A DNA stretch of 64,000 nt from Acanthococcus lagerstroemiae. Taxonomy: Eukaryota > Arthropoda > Insecta > Hemiptera > Eriococcidae. Position 1 is the stretch's first letter, and every line of letters begins with the position of its first letter. This document shows, piece after piece, positions 32,532-45,276 of this stretch. The notes below the pieces were generated by a model. The model was not told the DNA's origin, searched no databases, and saw nothing but the letters and a program-made list of their open reading frames with translations. The stretch lies in contig CM063107.1 in the NCBI GenBank assembly GCA_031841125.1, positions 45,459,497 to 45,523,496 of the forward strand, read 5' to 3'. The position numbers and the translations under genes were made by a program.

Positions 32532-33710
32532 ATGCAAGATAAGCGAGAGCTTTCCATCACCAGCGAGCCTTTGAAAGAATCGTTCAAATATGGTATGAGA
32601 ATTCTTAAGAAGGGAGAAAATCACTTTAAAAGTGGACATCTCTTATCATTTAGCATCAAAAATGGCGTAATAGATGCTCCAGTTCATCCATTTATGAAGA
32701 CAGGGACGCACAAAGTGAAGGTGATTTTCATTATGTTTTACTGCTTATACTCATGTTCTCCTGAATTGAATATACTCTCCAAACTGAAAAATCTTCCCAT
32801 GTGCAATGATCTTTTGTTTGTCGCTGCCAGCTGATAACTGTGAGCACTAATCTGGTGAATGACGGGCACGTGCCCTATTGGTGCGGGTAGCCAAAATCAC
32901 TTAGAGGAAGAGCAGAAGAACCGATGTTCTCACATAGCTACAACTCTTTTGTACCTGCATAGAAGTGTGTCTTCCACCGATATGTTCAGGTGACATGGAA
33001 TGAAAAGAAGAAACCAGAAGGAGATACTATTAACTTTCAAGATTGGTGTATGTAGTCTGTATGTTCACTGATTGTAGCTATTGATGGCCTGGCTGGCAAC
33101 AAACCAAGTATAATAATCAACCCAGAAGTGAAATCAGCAATCTGAATCAACTACAAAATCTTGAACGACATGCATATGCCGCTTCCTATTTCGTGGTTAT
33201 TACAACCAGAACCGACCGATGATGATGAAATTCCACAGATGAACACGAGAAATATGGAATAAATCCTGCGCAGCAACGAATTCGAAGCATTAAGATTGCA
33301 TTCTTGAAACAAAACTGCCGACTTGAGAGGAGTGAAATCGAAGAAATAGCCTTGCGAACTGTGGGACAGTTTTCAAATAAATTGTATTGGTATAGGAGAT
33401 TACGCCTTGCGACCAGCAGTTTTGGCCTGATTTTGTCGGCGACGAAAACAATACCCACCGAGTTTGTACAAACGTCTTCTAGGAGGATATAGTCTGGGTA
33501 AGGTCAGTATAAACAATTTCTTCCATCTATTCCTGTATGAAAGAGCTTATGATCCAACTAGTATTAATGCTCATAGGTGAAGGCAGTTCAGTGGGGTAAG
33601 GAAAAGGGGCATACAGCATTTGTAACATTTCAACATTCTTATACAAAGGAAGTACATACGTGTACATCCAAGCATAAAGGGATCATGTTATCGGTATTGA
33701 GTTAGGACCA
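32532..33710 (+). pseudogene. Decayed SWIM-YqaJ protein gene
   Basis: Remnants appear in several frames in the correct order. First is a pre-SWIM region (32532-32720), ESFKYGMRILKKGENHFKSG then HKVKV. Next is a SWIM-like motif near 32817-32850, CLSLPADNCEH, with the second Cys lost. Then come LLYLHRSVSSTDMF (32950-32990) and TWNEKKKPEGDTINFQDW (32993-33046). A YqaJ-type nuclease start follows (33310-33425): RSEIEEIALRTVGQFSNKLY and RRLRLATSSFGLIL. AVQWGKEKGHTAFVTF lies near 33583-33635. SWIM binds zinc; YqaJ is a PD-(D/E)XK nuclease related to phage exonucleases. SWIM plus YqaJ proteins are common as repetitive, transposon-linked genes in invertebrates. Stops and frameshifts make this one dead. 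Confidence 0.72.
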
Positions 33711-34442
33711 GTTCCAGAAACTACATTAAATTCCTACACGGTGAAAAAGAGAACTAGTCACATTTTTCGTTTGAAAATGACTAAATTGAATCCCTCCAGT
33801 GTAATATTGAAAAATTCCACCCGCTTCAGCTGGAGAAATCCATTACCAACAAGATGGTCCCTTTTCAATAATATTCAATTTCGAATTGTTTTTCGGCCCT
33901 ACTTTACACAACAAAAAAAATAATAATAGGCATGTATGAAACAGATCTTATTAATCCGAAAAGGTAAAAAAATCAAACGTTGATTATTCTGTAAGTGGAA
34001 CAAAAAATAAGTATTAACAAAAAAAAAACAAAAAAAAACAAAAAAAAACGATTCTTAGTACAACATTTTTTTTCACAAATGATATTTCAAGAATTTTTTT
34101 TAGTAAAATGTTCGAATCACCAAATTTTTTGGAAAGGTATCGCTTCCTCTTCAAGGTTAATTCATGATTTTTAGGCCGAAAAAAATGGAATAAAATTTTC
34201 AACCGACAACATGGTCCCTTTCTCACTTTTTATTCAAATCGATATTACAGAGGAACGGTGATAGGAACAGTGGTGGGGTAAGTAGGGGGAGATATCGCAG
34301 GGTTGCCTCTATCAGAAACACTCAAAATCCCATTTTCGATAATTCTGACCCCACGCTCGCAAAATGGCTACGTCTTGAAAACTAAAATCGACAACATGGT
34401 CTCTTTATGCTTGTACGTACCCATATTTCGAAAAGCTGGTAT
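33711..34442. other. No gene recognised; recurrent ACAACATGGTCCCTTT word
   Basis: AACAAGATGGTCCCTTT (33847), ACAACATGGTCCCTTT (34206) and ACAACATGGTCTCTTT (34392) recur in otherwise AT-rich sequence, suggesting an old degraded direct repeat. No coding homology is recognised. Confidence 0.45.
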
Positions 34443-34799
34443 GGTCCAGGGGAATCAGCATTTTTGATGGAATTAATTGCAGCACAGCTGAAACTTGGTA
34501 CGATTGTTTAGTACCCTCTTCGGAAAAGCCCTGTAATTTCCCCATCTCCCCCGGTGTGAGCATCACCTCCCAGAGTCCAAAAAGTGCCCCTGGAAACAGT
34601 CTTTGGCTTGCATCTAGCTTAAAATTGAGTTATAGGTAAAAATATTCCTTACCAAAATTAAAGAGCGTAAAATTCTCTATAAAAATGGTATCTATTTTTT
34701 TTTTTCGTGAATCCCATACCAACCAAGATAATTGGCGTTCAAGATCACACAAGCATGTAAATATGGAGTAACCTACAACGTACGTGGTATACGAACGCC
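34443..34799 (+). repeat. Left arm of a ~360-bp inverted repeat
   Basis: This segment is the inverted counterpart of 36135-36499. Shared words, read on this strand, include GATGGAATTAATTGCAGCAC, CTTCGGAAAAGCCC, TGTGAGCATCACC, TACCAACCAAGAT, CATGTAAATATGGAGTA and GGTATACGAACGC. Both arms differ at numerous positions and by small gaps. Neither has coding capacity I recognise. Confidence 0.85.
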
Positions 34800-36134
34800 G
34801 AACTCGTCACTCTAATCATGCGAGAAGAGTTGAATGCTGTAATTTTAAATCCCTGTACTAGATGGACCAGCAGACCAGCTTGTTTTAGAAACCGGATTGA
34901 AGACAGACAAGAGACAACAGATATGGAGAGACATGACTATTGGCGTTTGGACACTCCTGTAGGTGCGCTAGTGTAGTGGACGAAAAAATGATCAGGTATT
35001 TTTAACACAAAAACATGTACAGGTGAAATGAGCTCTAGCATTTTCAGTATTGAAGAGAACTAAAATGTCAGCCCTTATCATTTCCTTTCAGATGAGCCCA
35101 ACTTGAGTTTTTTTGCAGAACATTTTTGTCCCTGATCATCTTTTCGTCCAAATACACCAATCAGCGCGCCGCATTTCATTAGGCCGCTAGAGAGCGACTC
35201 TTTAGCGTCCAAACGCGAATCGAACAAACACTCATGCGAATTATGAAGAGCGCAGGCGGACTGACTCATCGACGCGGTGTTATCTCTAGCGTTGTGCAGC
35301 AGTGGATTCTTAGCGCCCCTGTCATATGCTTCATCTTTGCTAAGGTTTGGAAAAGTTCACAAAATGTCAACCATTAACGAGTGCTCAGCATAAATAATTG
35401 AGGAAATCACGAGTGCAGCATGATAGAAGGGATGTTCAACATTTTTTTTAACTGGCTGAGAACTCATCATCCCTTCTCATACGTATCTGAATTACACGAG
35501 GGGATCTACCCGGATTTATGGAGGAGATTCATGAAGGGGATACAGAAGGGCTATACAACGGGTCTACAAAAGGGATCCACGAAAGGGGAAACAAAGGAAT
35601 ATACAACAACTGGTCTACAAAGGAGATCCATGCAAGGGGAAACAGAGGGCTATACAACAGTTTACAAAGGGAATACTTAGAGGCATACGGAGGGGCTATA
35701 CAACGGGTCTATAAAGGGCATACATAAAGGGTATAGCACGGGTATCTCAACGCCGGTGTATAGCTCGGGTAGTGAGAGGGCTACACGTAAATGAAGCGCT
35801 GTGGTTGGCTAACCTGATGGCTCCCCTCGAATGGAGCGCTCTGATTGGCTGCTGGAGGGGAAACATACCGGGTTGAGACAGGGCTAACGAGGGTCGATTT
35901 TCCAAGGGTCTCGAGCGGGTTTACACGAACTTAAGTTTTCCGCAACGGGATCACGAGAATGTGGTTGCTGTAAAGTGGGTATCTCTTATAGCCACGCGTT
36001 TGTAGAGGAGGTTATTTAAACGCAGAAAATTGTATACATGTAGCTTTGGATGAAGATGAATTCTTATAATAATAAATTGAAATTATATCATGTAACATTC
36101 TATACATCCTGTCATGTATTTTCGCGATTATTTC
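34800..36134. other. Spacer between the inverted arms, with a 45-51-bp minisatellite
   Basis: No gene is recognised. At 35500-35740 the words GGCTATACAACGGGTCTACA, AAGGGATCCACGAAAGGGG and variants recur with a period of about 45-51 bp (landmarks near 35549, 35597, 35648 and 35693). Two GCGCT-x-TGATTGGCT-like blocks follow near 35793 and 35838. The open frames over the minisatellite are a by-product of the repeat. Confidence 0.6.
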
Positions 36135-36499
36135 AGCGTTCGTATACCGCGTACGTTGTAGGCTACTCCATATTTACATGCTCGGGTGATCTTGAGCGCC
36201 AATCATCTTGGTTGGTATGGGATTCACGAAAAAAAAACATAGACATCATTTTTGTAGAAAATTTTAAGCTCTTTAATTTTGGTAAGAAATATTTTTACCT
36301 ACAACTCAATTTTAAGCCAGATACAAGACAAAAACTGTTTCCGGGGGCACTTTTTGGACTCAGAGGAGTGATGCTCACACTGGGGGAGGGGGGGAGCACG
36401 GGGCTTTTCCGAAGAGGGTACTAAACAATCGTACCAAGTTTCTGCTGTGCTGCAATTAATTCCATCAAACACCTCTTTTCTAGCTGATTCTCCTGGACT
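36135..36499 (-). repeat. Right arm of the ~360-bp inverted repeat
   Basis: It is the reverse-complement homologue of 34443-34799 along its whole length; homology stops abruptly at both ends. The 124-codon frame overlapping it (36050-36424) is not conserved as an open frame in the other arm and is probably not a gene. Confidence 0.85.
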
Positions 36500-39118
36500 A
36501 GTAAGTTTCTTTAATTCATTATTAAAAGAGTTGGAATGTGTATAAAAGAATAGAGCATATTTTAAGGTATAATTAGGTGACAAAATTGTCATCTAGTGGC
36601 GAATTTTCGCTGCCTAATAAATGAAAATGTACACAACTACGCGACGCGGACTTCGTTTTTCGGGAAAAAATTACTATAATTTTTGTAGTCAGTGACCAGT
36701 TCTCCCTTACCGCCAATGAAGAAAGGACTAATAAGAGATGCGAACCGGCGTGATAGACCAAATCTCTTTCTGTTTTTACGACCCTCGTTCCTTTTCTTCC
36801 ATTTCCTCTCATTCCCATCCTATCTTTCTTCATCTGTCACTAACTCTCCTTCATCCATGTACACCACCTCCTTCGCCTTCATCTTCTCCTAGAATAGAAA
36901 CAGCCATCTTCCGAAAGAGAGAGAGAATGAACTCGTAGATTTATTTAAAAGGGAAATGTAACTTACATCTTCAAGGAGAGAACTTATAATACCTACTCTC
37001 GTGGATGCTTACTGCTGCCTACTCGTTACTCTATAAAATATGTTCTGTAAAAGAATGTTTGTTTACCTGCTACTTCATTTGTTATTAAATGTGATGCCGT
37101 AGGCCTGTATATACATAAATCGGATTTCCTTGGAACCAGCCCTGATGGGATTTCAAACCAGCGATGTCTAGAGATTAAATGTCCGTTCAAATATAGAAGT
37201 GCCGTTGATCTTTCCCAGATTCTGTTTGCAAAAGAGAATACTGCTTGTATTTTCAGAATGGCAAATTTATTGAAAATATGCAGCACGAGTATTACGATCA
37301 AATTCAGGGGCAACTGTACCTGGCCGATTGAGAAAAATGCGCTGTATTTACATGGACACCTTCATGTAACGAAAGTATAGAAATTGAGAGAGACCCTATC
37401 TGGGAGCTTGATATAAATTTATTAGTCGATTTCTATTTGAATACAAATTCTCATTTAAACCACTTACGAATAAAATAATAGTAAATATCTGTAGTGTGAA
37501 ATTCATTTATCCAGCTCACAGTTTTCAGAATCATCTTCATCACCCCTCATCACATTTTCCTTTCAAACTGTTATGTTCGGTTTCTAGGTAAAAAAATCTT
37601 CCTCCATTTCCTTCAGTAATAGGAGCCGAAAATGTGTGAGGCCAACACATGTTTGCACTATTGCACTGGCTCGAATAAACGAATATTTTGGAATCATACC
37701 CAGAATACTAAAATTTTTCAGCCGAGCATTATCAACGAACTGAAAGTAAAAAACGTGACCATCGTCGAAAATCGGAGCTATATACCTCCGGCTGGACAGC
37801 GTAAGAAGAGAAACGGAATGGAGCTGCTGGTGGCAAAAGGGAAAGTTCCATGACAAAGAGGCCGAGGAGGATGGCAAAGAGGCAAACAATTCAAGCAAGA
37901 GTGCTAATGGCCACACCGATATACCAAAGCCTCCAAGCAGCGAAGGATTCACAGAAATGGGTGGAAGGAGATGTGCCTAATCGTCACCATGCCCTCACCA
38001 CGTATGCCGGAGGATAGAGGGGACGCAGTTTCGAAAAATTAATTTTCATCAACTTTCACTGGAAGTTCATCATCATTACTTTTAGTTTAGGAAAATGCTC
38101 TCCCTCGAATTTTTGGAAAACACTTTTGGGAGATGAGCCTTTTTTCAAAATGTGAACATTTTGGAAAACTAGAACTAAAAAACGCTGTCCTCTCAAGAGA
38201 GAGACGGGGGCAGAAGCTATGTTTCAACACACAGGGCGATCGAAAGACTCTCCTGTATAGATTACCACCGGAGAGAAATCTGATTTGTGTTGTTTGACAA
38301 TACTCAACTTCACCGGCCCACCTTCCTACTGGACGGTCAAGTCACTTGAACCGGAATGCAACTTAGTGTTCCGATGAAATCACAGTATACTCCAAAACAA
38401 GACAAAAGACACCAATACTTCACAGAAATCAGTTACGCATCGTCGATTTACGTTCGCTAATAAAATACCAAATTACCAAACACGACTAATTATCGCCCAT
38501 TATATCGATACGACCGACCACAGTTAACACAGAATCGTTGCCTCCTATGTATGAAGCGGTTTAGCTATATTAACAAATCAATGCGCCATACATCATTATC
38601 GATTTCTGGCCGCTTTCCACGAACTTTCCATTGTACCGAAAATGATTCATCAAAAGTCGAAAACAGACTTGGTCACCGATTTCGCAGAACGAACATAATG
38701 TATATTCGTTTTCTCGACGCATGTTGACATGCAATACGTTTGTATTTATGTTCTCCACGTCGCAAAGCGAACCCAGAATAGGAACAGATAAGCGAGGACA
38801 ACAAATAGGGTAATCCAATTCTTATTTTTCGAAAATAAAATGCGGTAATCGATACGGCAGAGGACGGGTTAAGGTTATAAAACCGATGAAAACAAGAATT
38901 TAATCAATCTGCTAGCTGAATCATTCACTCGATCTTAATATTTATCGAATTGCTTACAACATCCGGAAATCTCTCCATTATGTATATTTTTAGTCCTTGA
39001 ATCTATAAAACTGTTAGGGACTAAACGCGGCTTACACCACTGATGTAGGAGAAAAAACCATGGCAGCCATCTGAGTTCACAGCACCTGGAAACGATCGGG
39101 TATGGACCTGTCCATAGA
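36500..39118. other. No gene recognised
   Basis: No coding homology, RNA gene or bounded repeat is recognised. The opposite-strand ORFs at 37584-37952 and 37632-37853 overlap and show no domain I know. Confidence 0.45.
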
Positions 39119-39491
39119 CAAGGTGTCTACAAAAGTGAAAAAATATAAATTCCTGACTTTTTCCAAACTTTTTTTTCCTCTTCTTTAAACCTTTACAGTA
39201 TAGACCGTATATATTCATGTTTATACTACAAGACGCTATGATTAGAATGAACTGAAATTTGAAGTTGATATTATTCAATGCACAGTTTTTATTTGTAGAA
39301 TACGATTCTAGGGAGTGCTGAAGTAAAATAAAACGACGAAAAAAATTTTCCGCGAGTTCATTCTTTGTTTTTTTCCAAACTTCTTAAAAATATTGTTGAA
39401 TTTCCTGACTATTTACAAACTTCCTGACCTACTTTTCAAATTCCTGACTTTTTCCAAACTTTCCAAATTTTCCAAACCTGTAGACACCTTG
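39119..39491. mobile_element. CAGGGTGTCTAC-family DNA element, copy 4 (373 bp) with 5-bp TSD
   Basis: ATAGA lies at 39114-39118 and again at 39492-39496. Ends are CAAGGTGTCTAC and GTAGACACCTTG, a perfect 12-bp inverted repeat sharing one change from the consensus. The subterminal right side is built of CCTGACTTTTTCCAAACTT-like units, as in the other copies. There is no coding capacity. Confidence 0.88.
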
Positions 39492-39839
39492 ATAGATACG
39501 CCATATTTAGTCTTTTCATGCGTGATGATTCGAAATTCACTACGCGGCGCGTACCATGTATCGAATTTCGAATCGTCGGGCACCAGAAAAACTAAATATG
39601 GCATAGGTTCATACTCAGGTATTTCTAGGTGTCCTATCTGACTAATGATGATGATAAGGTTATCAGTCTACGATCAGTTTGATGCAGCTCTCCATTTCTC
39701 CCTATCTTGTGCGAATTCTTTCATTTTCAAATAACTCTTACCTTTGACATCCTCGATTATCAGTCGAACATACTGGAATCTTTGCCGACCTACCCAACTC
39801 TTCCACGTATACATTCTTCTATAATGATTCTTAAATTGA
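39492..39839. other. No gene recognised
   Basis: The interval includes ATGATGATGATAAGG near 39646 and a stretch (39660-39800) whose reverse complement is vaguely like LINE 3' ends. I could not support a call. Inverted words CATATTTAG and CTAAATATG flank 39505-39600. Confidence 0.35.
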
Positions 39840-42140
39840 GTATTTCCTATAATTAAATTATACTTCGCACAAAACTATATCAAACTCAGAAGAAATTCCA
39901 CGCCAGAAAATTACATATACTTCAAAAGAATGAGAGCTAAAGCCAAACTGGAATTCAAGACCGCCAAAAAGTACTCGTGGCAGCTATATGTCTCAAGTAA
40001 CACCAAAAATACTCCACCTGCCGAAGTATGGGACAAAATACGGGCAATAGAAAAGAAATGAACATTCCACATCCCCACCGCCATCATATCCGGAGATCAG
40101 CAACCTCATACATTGTCCACAGACATAGCCGAATCCTTTGTCCATTCTTCCGCAAAGGCATCAAATTGTTCAACAGCCCCACCACACTTCACCAACACTA
40201 GTCACACAGATAACGCTGAAGCCACTTATGAAGAACTACAATCAGCCATTCGACGCACCAAATCAGCAAGTCCAGGACCAGATGAAATCCACATTTCGAT
40301 GATCAAAAACACACACCCCAAACTGAAATTCTTCATTCTTCGCCTCTTTAACACCATCTGGAACACTAAACAATTTCCTCAAGCATGGCGACACTCAATC
40401 ATCATATCACCTCTCAAACCACACAACCTCCACACCTCATCCACAGCTACAGACCCATCTCACTCATCTCCGTACTCTGTAAACTTTTAGAAAAATTAGT
40501 CAACACTCGGCTCCAACGCACTCTTTCTACAGAAAAACTAATGCCTCCTCAACAAGCTGAATTTCAACCCGGCCGATCAACAGAAGAACAACCTGCCTTC
40601 CTTTCAGCTCCATCTTCGAAACCTTCTCCCGTTGCCATCATGTACTAGCCGTCTTCTTCAATCTACAAAAAGCCTTTGACACAATCTGGAAAATACAAAT
40701 CACCGAACAACTATACAAATGGGATATCAAAGGCCGTATACTTCTCTTTATCTCGCAATCCCTCACCAACCGAAGCTGCAAAGTTCGTCTTAGTCACACC
40801 ATATTCTGAAGTCCAACAGTAGACAATGGAGTTCCTCAAGGTTCCGTTTCAAGTCCCACACTCTTTAACATAGGTTTCAGCAGCATTTGTGAAGAAATAG
40901 CAACACCCGTAAAATCAGCTCTCTTCGTAGACGACCTAACCATTTTCATTTCCAGTACATCACCACAAAAAGGAACACGTCAGCTCCAAGAAACAGTAAA
41001 CAAACTCGCATCCTGGACTTCACGCCACGGCCTAGAATTTTCAGCTACAAAAATTAACGCCATACACGTCTGCTAAGCACACACCTGTCAATATTCCATC
41101 AGCATCACTTGAAATGGAACTTCCCTTTCCACTCCACCTACAATCAAACATCTCGGACTTCACTTCGATCAATCTCTCACCTTCAGACATCACATACATT
41201 ACAAAACTCAAAAAATCCTGCCACTTACGTCTCAACCTTCTCAAAAAAACTAGCACACACATCCTACGGCGCCGATACAACACCTCTACTACGCATCTAT
41301 CGTTCACTTATCCGTTCAAAATGCGACTACGGACTTGCCATCTACCCAGCAGCAACCAAAACTGATTTAAACGAACTGAACGCCATTCACCATCGAGCAC
41401 TACGCCTGACCAGTAGTACCTTCCCCACCTCAGCCTGCTCCAATCTCTATTTTCTCTGAAACGAACTTCCACCAGACCTTCGCCGACAATTACTTTTCCT
41501 TCGCTTCATTATCCGCATCAACAAATCCACACGAACGCTACTTCAACTGGAGGAAATCAACTGCCACAGAACCTACAATCGGAAACGCTTTGCACCCAGA
41601 CCAAAAACTGCCCTAGAAACTCTCGGACTTCCATCTTCAACGCTGACCAACCCAGAAGCAACTCACCTCATCAACACAGCCATCGCAGCAGAATGATCTC
41701 AACGCTGGCAAGCTCAACATCCGACCGTCAACTTCGATTCATCTTCGATACGCCAATAACAGTCATCCTCTTCACCGGTCATCGCAGACACGACGTCATT
41801 CTCACCCAACTACTCACTGACCGCACTCGTCTTACTCATGAATTCCTCCTCAACAATCACCTCCTCCGATATGCTCTCAATGGCATTATCCACTCACAAT
41901 TCCACACCTGCTACTGGAGTTCGCAATCCTCACGTCTCTACGCTTCCATCTCCCCAATCCCCTTGCACTCAAAAATCTTTTCCAAATCGTAACACCAGAC
42001 CTACTAATCCACCATCTTCAAAAAGCCACATCTACACGCAATTACTTATAAATTGTGCATATGCATAAATTTCTTTTTCTTGTAAAATCTCGTAATTGTG
42101 ACCCCTGTATTACGTAAATAAATAAATTGTAATATCAAAC
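39840..42140 (+). pseudogene. Jockey-type LINE, reverse transcriptase and 3' end, decayed
   Basis: Plus-strand remnants appear in order. The pre-RT linker reads YFKRMRAKAKLEFKTAKKYS (39937). Next is [14 protein letters not shown] (about 40270) and [19 protein letters not shown] (about 40452). NLQKAFDTIW (about 40660) is motif A. NGVPQGSVSSPTLFN (about 40830) is motif B. SALFVDDLTIFIS (about 40917) is the catalytic block with the DD pair kept but Y/F-A changed to F-V. HLGLHFDQSLTFRHHI (about 41150) follows. GVPQGS wording points to Jockey. Many frameshifts and stops are present. No endonuclease is seen, so it is 5'-truncated. AATAAATAAA near 42115 likely marks the 3' end. Confidence 0.85.
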
Positions 42141-42317
42141 GCTCTCCTCTTTCATTCCTCACTCCTAATCATATTACCCTCTTTTCCTTCGCCAACTCTA
42201 GTATTCCGATCACCCATGATAATGAGATTCTCTAGAGTAGCTATTTAAAATTGCGGATTGCATGTTTCATTTATGGATCAGAACTCCATCTGTATGCATC
42301 CAATCGAGTTTGTTATT

Positions 42318-43300
42318 AAGTTAGTATCGAGCTTTTATTTTACATAATTATAGTCATGGTTTCTATTTCCTGCGTTTTGGAGAACATGGCGTTGAATAGA
42401 GAAGCTATATCGTCACAGGATCGCGAACTGAAATTTCTTACAACTACTTTCAGCACCCACAGGACTTCAGCTCTGATTGTAGAATCATTATAACAGAAAA
42501 GCTGGATAACAGGAATAACTGTAACACTTCTTGAACAGTGTGTACCCTAAGCTCTTCATTGGAGCTACCCAAATTGGAAAATTGATGGTTCACAATTTTT
42601 TTCTTACCTCAGTACCTCACCCCCCCCCCATCCTGAGACAAAAATACACAATCCAATTTAATTTCAAGATTCGAGTATTTATGTACCTACACAGCTACAC
42701 TTACGTAGTATTCTTGATGTGAAAATCGTTAAAAATACTTAAATATGATGAAGATAAGAAATTTGCAACAAAAAAACATGCGAGTTCCTGTTGATGAGTC
42801 ACGAAAAATAAAGATATGATAAACAACGGTTAGGGTTGAGTTGCGCTTATAAATTAGTGTGTTCGATTTCTTTTAAAATCATTATCGGGCTCCCGATTTT
42901 CTTTTTATACGTTACTACTGTGCCGTTTTATGGATCAACTAATTGGTCAATTGGTTCCTCCGCCAAAGATGGATATTCGTAGATTTTTGACAGAAAGAAA
43001 GAGAGCACGACTTTTGAATTTTTTTAATAGTAAGTATTACATTTGTTTTTAAAAGCATGTTCTTCCTTTCTTTTTCAGAGCTGCCCAAAGTTTTTGAAGG
43101 GTTCCAACAAGTTTTTGGTAGTGCCCAATATGGGCAGTACTATCCGTTAGGGTACACACTGTTCTTGAAGGAAACAAGCATCTGATACTACTGACGCTGA
43201 TACACTTAAGAGGAACTGATGTAGATACGTAGATACGAATTTCCAGTTGAGAGTTTAAGATTTAGAGACAATATTAGTTTGATGTTCTGGCGGAGGAAAT
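42318..43300 (+). repeat. Unclassified dispersed repeat, copy B, interrupted
   Basis: It is homologous to 4435-4760: GTATCGAGCTTTT, the ATG frame with EAISSQDRELKFL, and KSWITG in place of KSWISE. The sequence after the insertion resumes with GGAAACAAGCATCTGATAC and ACTGACGCTGATACACTTA, matching copy A. It carries a stop codon in the frame (near 42492) and a 626-bp hAT-type insertion at 42536-43161. Confidence 0.75.
42536..43161. mobile_element. hAT-type element (626 bp) with perfect 15-bp TIR and 8-bp TSD
   Basis: Left CAGTGTGTACCCTAA and right TTAGGGTACACACTG are perfect inverted repeats. TTCTTGAA lies at 42528-42535 and 43162-43169, exact. A subterminal TACCCAAATTGG on the left has a CTGCCCATATTGGGC-like counterpart near the right end. 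There is a C-run near 42619. No transposase frame is recognised. Confidence 0.88.
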
Positions 43301-45276
43301 TAAAAAGGATGACTTAATGATTATATTTTCAAAAAGAAATGACCAACAAATGACAAGATTGAAAAAATGACTAAGTGGCCACTCTGCAGTTGCTGACTGG
43401 TACAATACTGTAAACATCATACTTTCTCGCATCATTTCTCAATCGATGTCTCGTCTCATCCCCCAATAATGCGATCATGACACCTACATCTTCGTCCTTG
43501 AAAACTTCATACTTTCCATCCTGTTTTCTTGTTTTGCTCGATATCGTTTCTTCAAATTATACAATTGAAACAAACTGCACATCGATTAAAAGGTAATAAA
43601 ATACCGCATTAACTTTCACTCGAACAGTTTTTCAATTCATTGAATATTTTAGGGAAGTGTGCCGAACGTAAACGTTTGATACGATACTGTTTGGTTTACA
43701 TATTACGCACTTTTCAAGCCAATATAAATTATCAACAGATACGAGGGTAAATGTAATAACTGAAATTGAAGCTCACTTTGTTAGCTACAAATTGCAAGTA
43801 AAATTGTACCGATCGGACGCATACAAATTGAGTTACGGTCCATGAAAGAAACATACAATCCGCCATATTTAAATGGAAGCCATTTTGAGCTACCCCACTC
43901 AGATAGCTATTATGGTTTACTGAGTTCGTAATGACCTACATCCGCGTTCAGTTTTAAAATGTTTACTGATTTCGCGGTTTTTGCCACTTGGCCCATACAC
44001 CCATTACACCACATCACTTTTTTGAAAAAATTCAACCGACAATCACCTATATGAACCTAGGTAATACTGCACGGAAGCCATGTAAACTGGTCAATTGATT
44101 GATTACAAAAAGCGTGAAGTTGAAATGACTTTTTTCTTCCCCATTCACCATAATCGAACGAGTTTCAACTGTGAATTCATATAGAAACCAAAAAGCGTTA
44201 ATTAAAAACCTGTCCATATTGTATCCACGCACAGGACCGAGAGTGGCTGCGAAATTTCAGTCAACTTAATGAACGTATTTCGAGAATATGATTCAAATTC
44301 GTAGTAGTAAACGTGACCCTGCTAACGGTGTACACGAATTTTTTTTTATGCGGGCCACAATAAAACGGGATCCCAGTCAAAATGTGTGTGTGTACGTAAG
44401 TAATACTTATGTAGGCTATCAAGAAAACGCGAAAGCAAAATCATATTTAAAAAATTAAAATAATATTACACGCAACTTTCTAAGCGACGATATCGATCTG
44501 AAATTCGCTGCCAATACACTTTCAGAACTTGATCACCAACAGCAACAATCGCGATTTGAATACGACTAATGGTAATTTGGTGAACAAGCGGAGTAGAATA
44601 CCACTACGATGTGCTTAAATTATCAATCGAAATCGAATACAGAAACCGATCAGCTCTGCTAACTTCACCATGACGAATCTAAAACCAGTTCTCCTGTTTA
44701 TCGATGACAATATATGAAAACACTTCAAAACAGCCTTGCACATTCTTTCACTGAACGAAATACATAGTAGCCTGTTTCAATACATTTTTTTTCGAATGTT
44801 CAAACAGTCTCTCATACACCAGGGTGTTTCCTGGAATTGACAAAACAGTAATATCACTCGATTTTAAGTTGACCTTACTTGCAACCGATCTTCAAAGTTA
44901 TACCTGGCCCGTGAAACAGTCTTACTTTTTCTTCATAATTACAACAAAAAAATACTGTATTTAAAATTGAAAATGCTCCTCTGTTTGACCCATCTATGAA
45001 ACGCTTAACTGCTAGACTTACATTGTAGAAGACATTCTAAATAGTTTCTCTAAGAATGTAGCTCTCCAAACTTGAATAGCAAGTGTAAATCAGCCAGAAT
45101 TGCACGAACATTTCGACTCGTTCGACAAGTAGAACAAGAGCCGGAAAAATTTCTGTCCTAAATTTCGCCTACTGTTCAAATTGGTCCATTGTGGAACGAA
45201 ATTCACAATCAAATGTCAGTTACAGCCAAATGATGGAAATTTCTAGAGGGAAGTCTATTCATCCGCCACTGCAGCC
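43301..45276. other. No gene recognised
   Basis: AT-rich sequence without recognised coding homology, RNA gene or bounded repeat. ORFs are short. Confidence 0.45.

Noticed and set aside
36050..36424. 124-codon ORF as a gene
   Set aside because: It lies mostly in one arm of an inverted repeat and the frame is not kept in the other arm.
37584..37952. 122-codon minus-strand ORF opposite a plus-strand ORF
   Set aside because: No domain, no signal that either strand is transcribed.
39646..39800. LINE 3' end on the minus strand
   Set aside because: Only a vague resemblance; no coding motif or tail could be read.
44815..44840. CAGGGTGTTTCCTGG as another element end
   Set aside because: Only eight consensus bases and no partner end.
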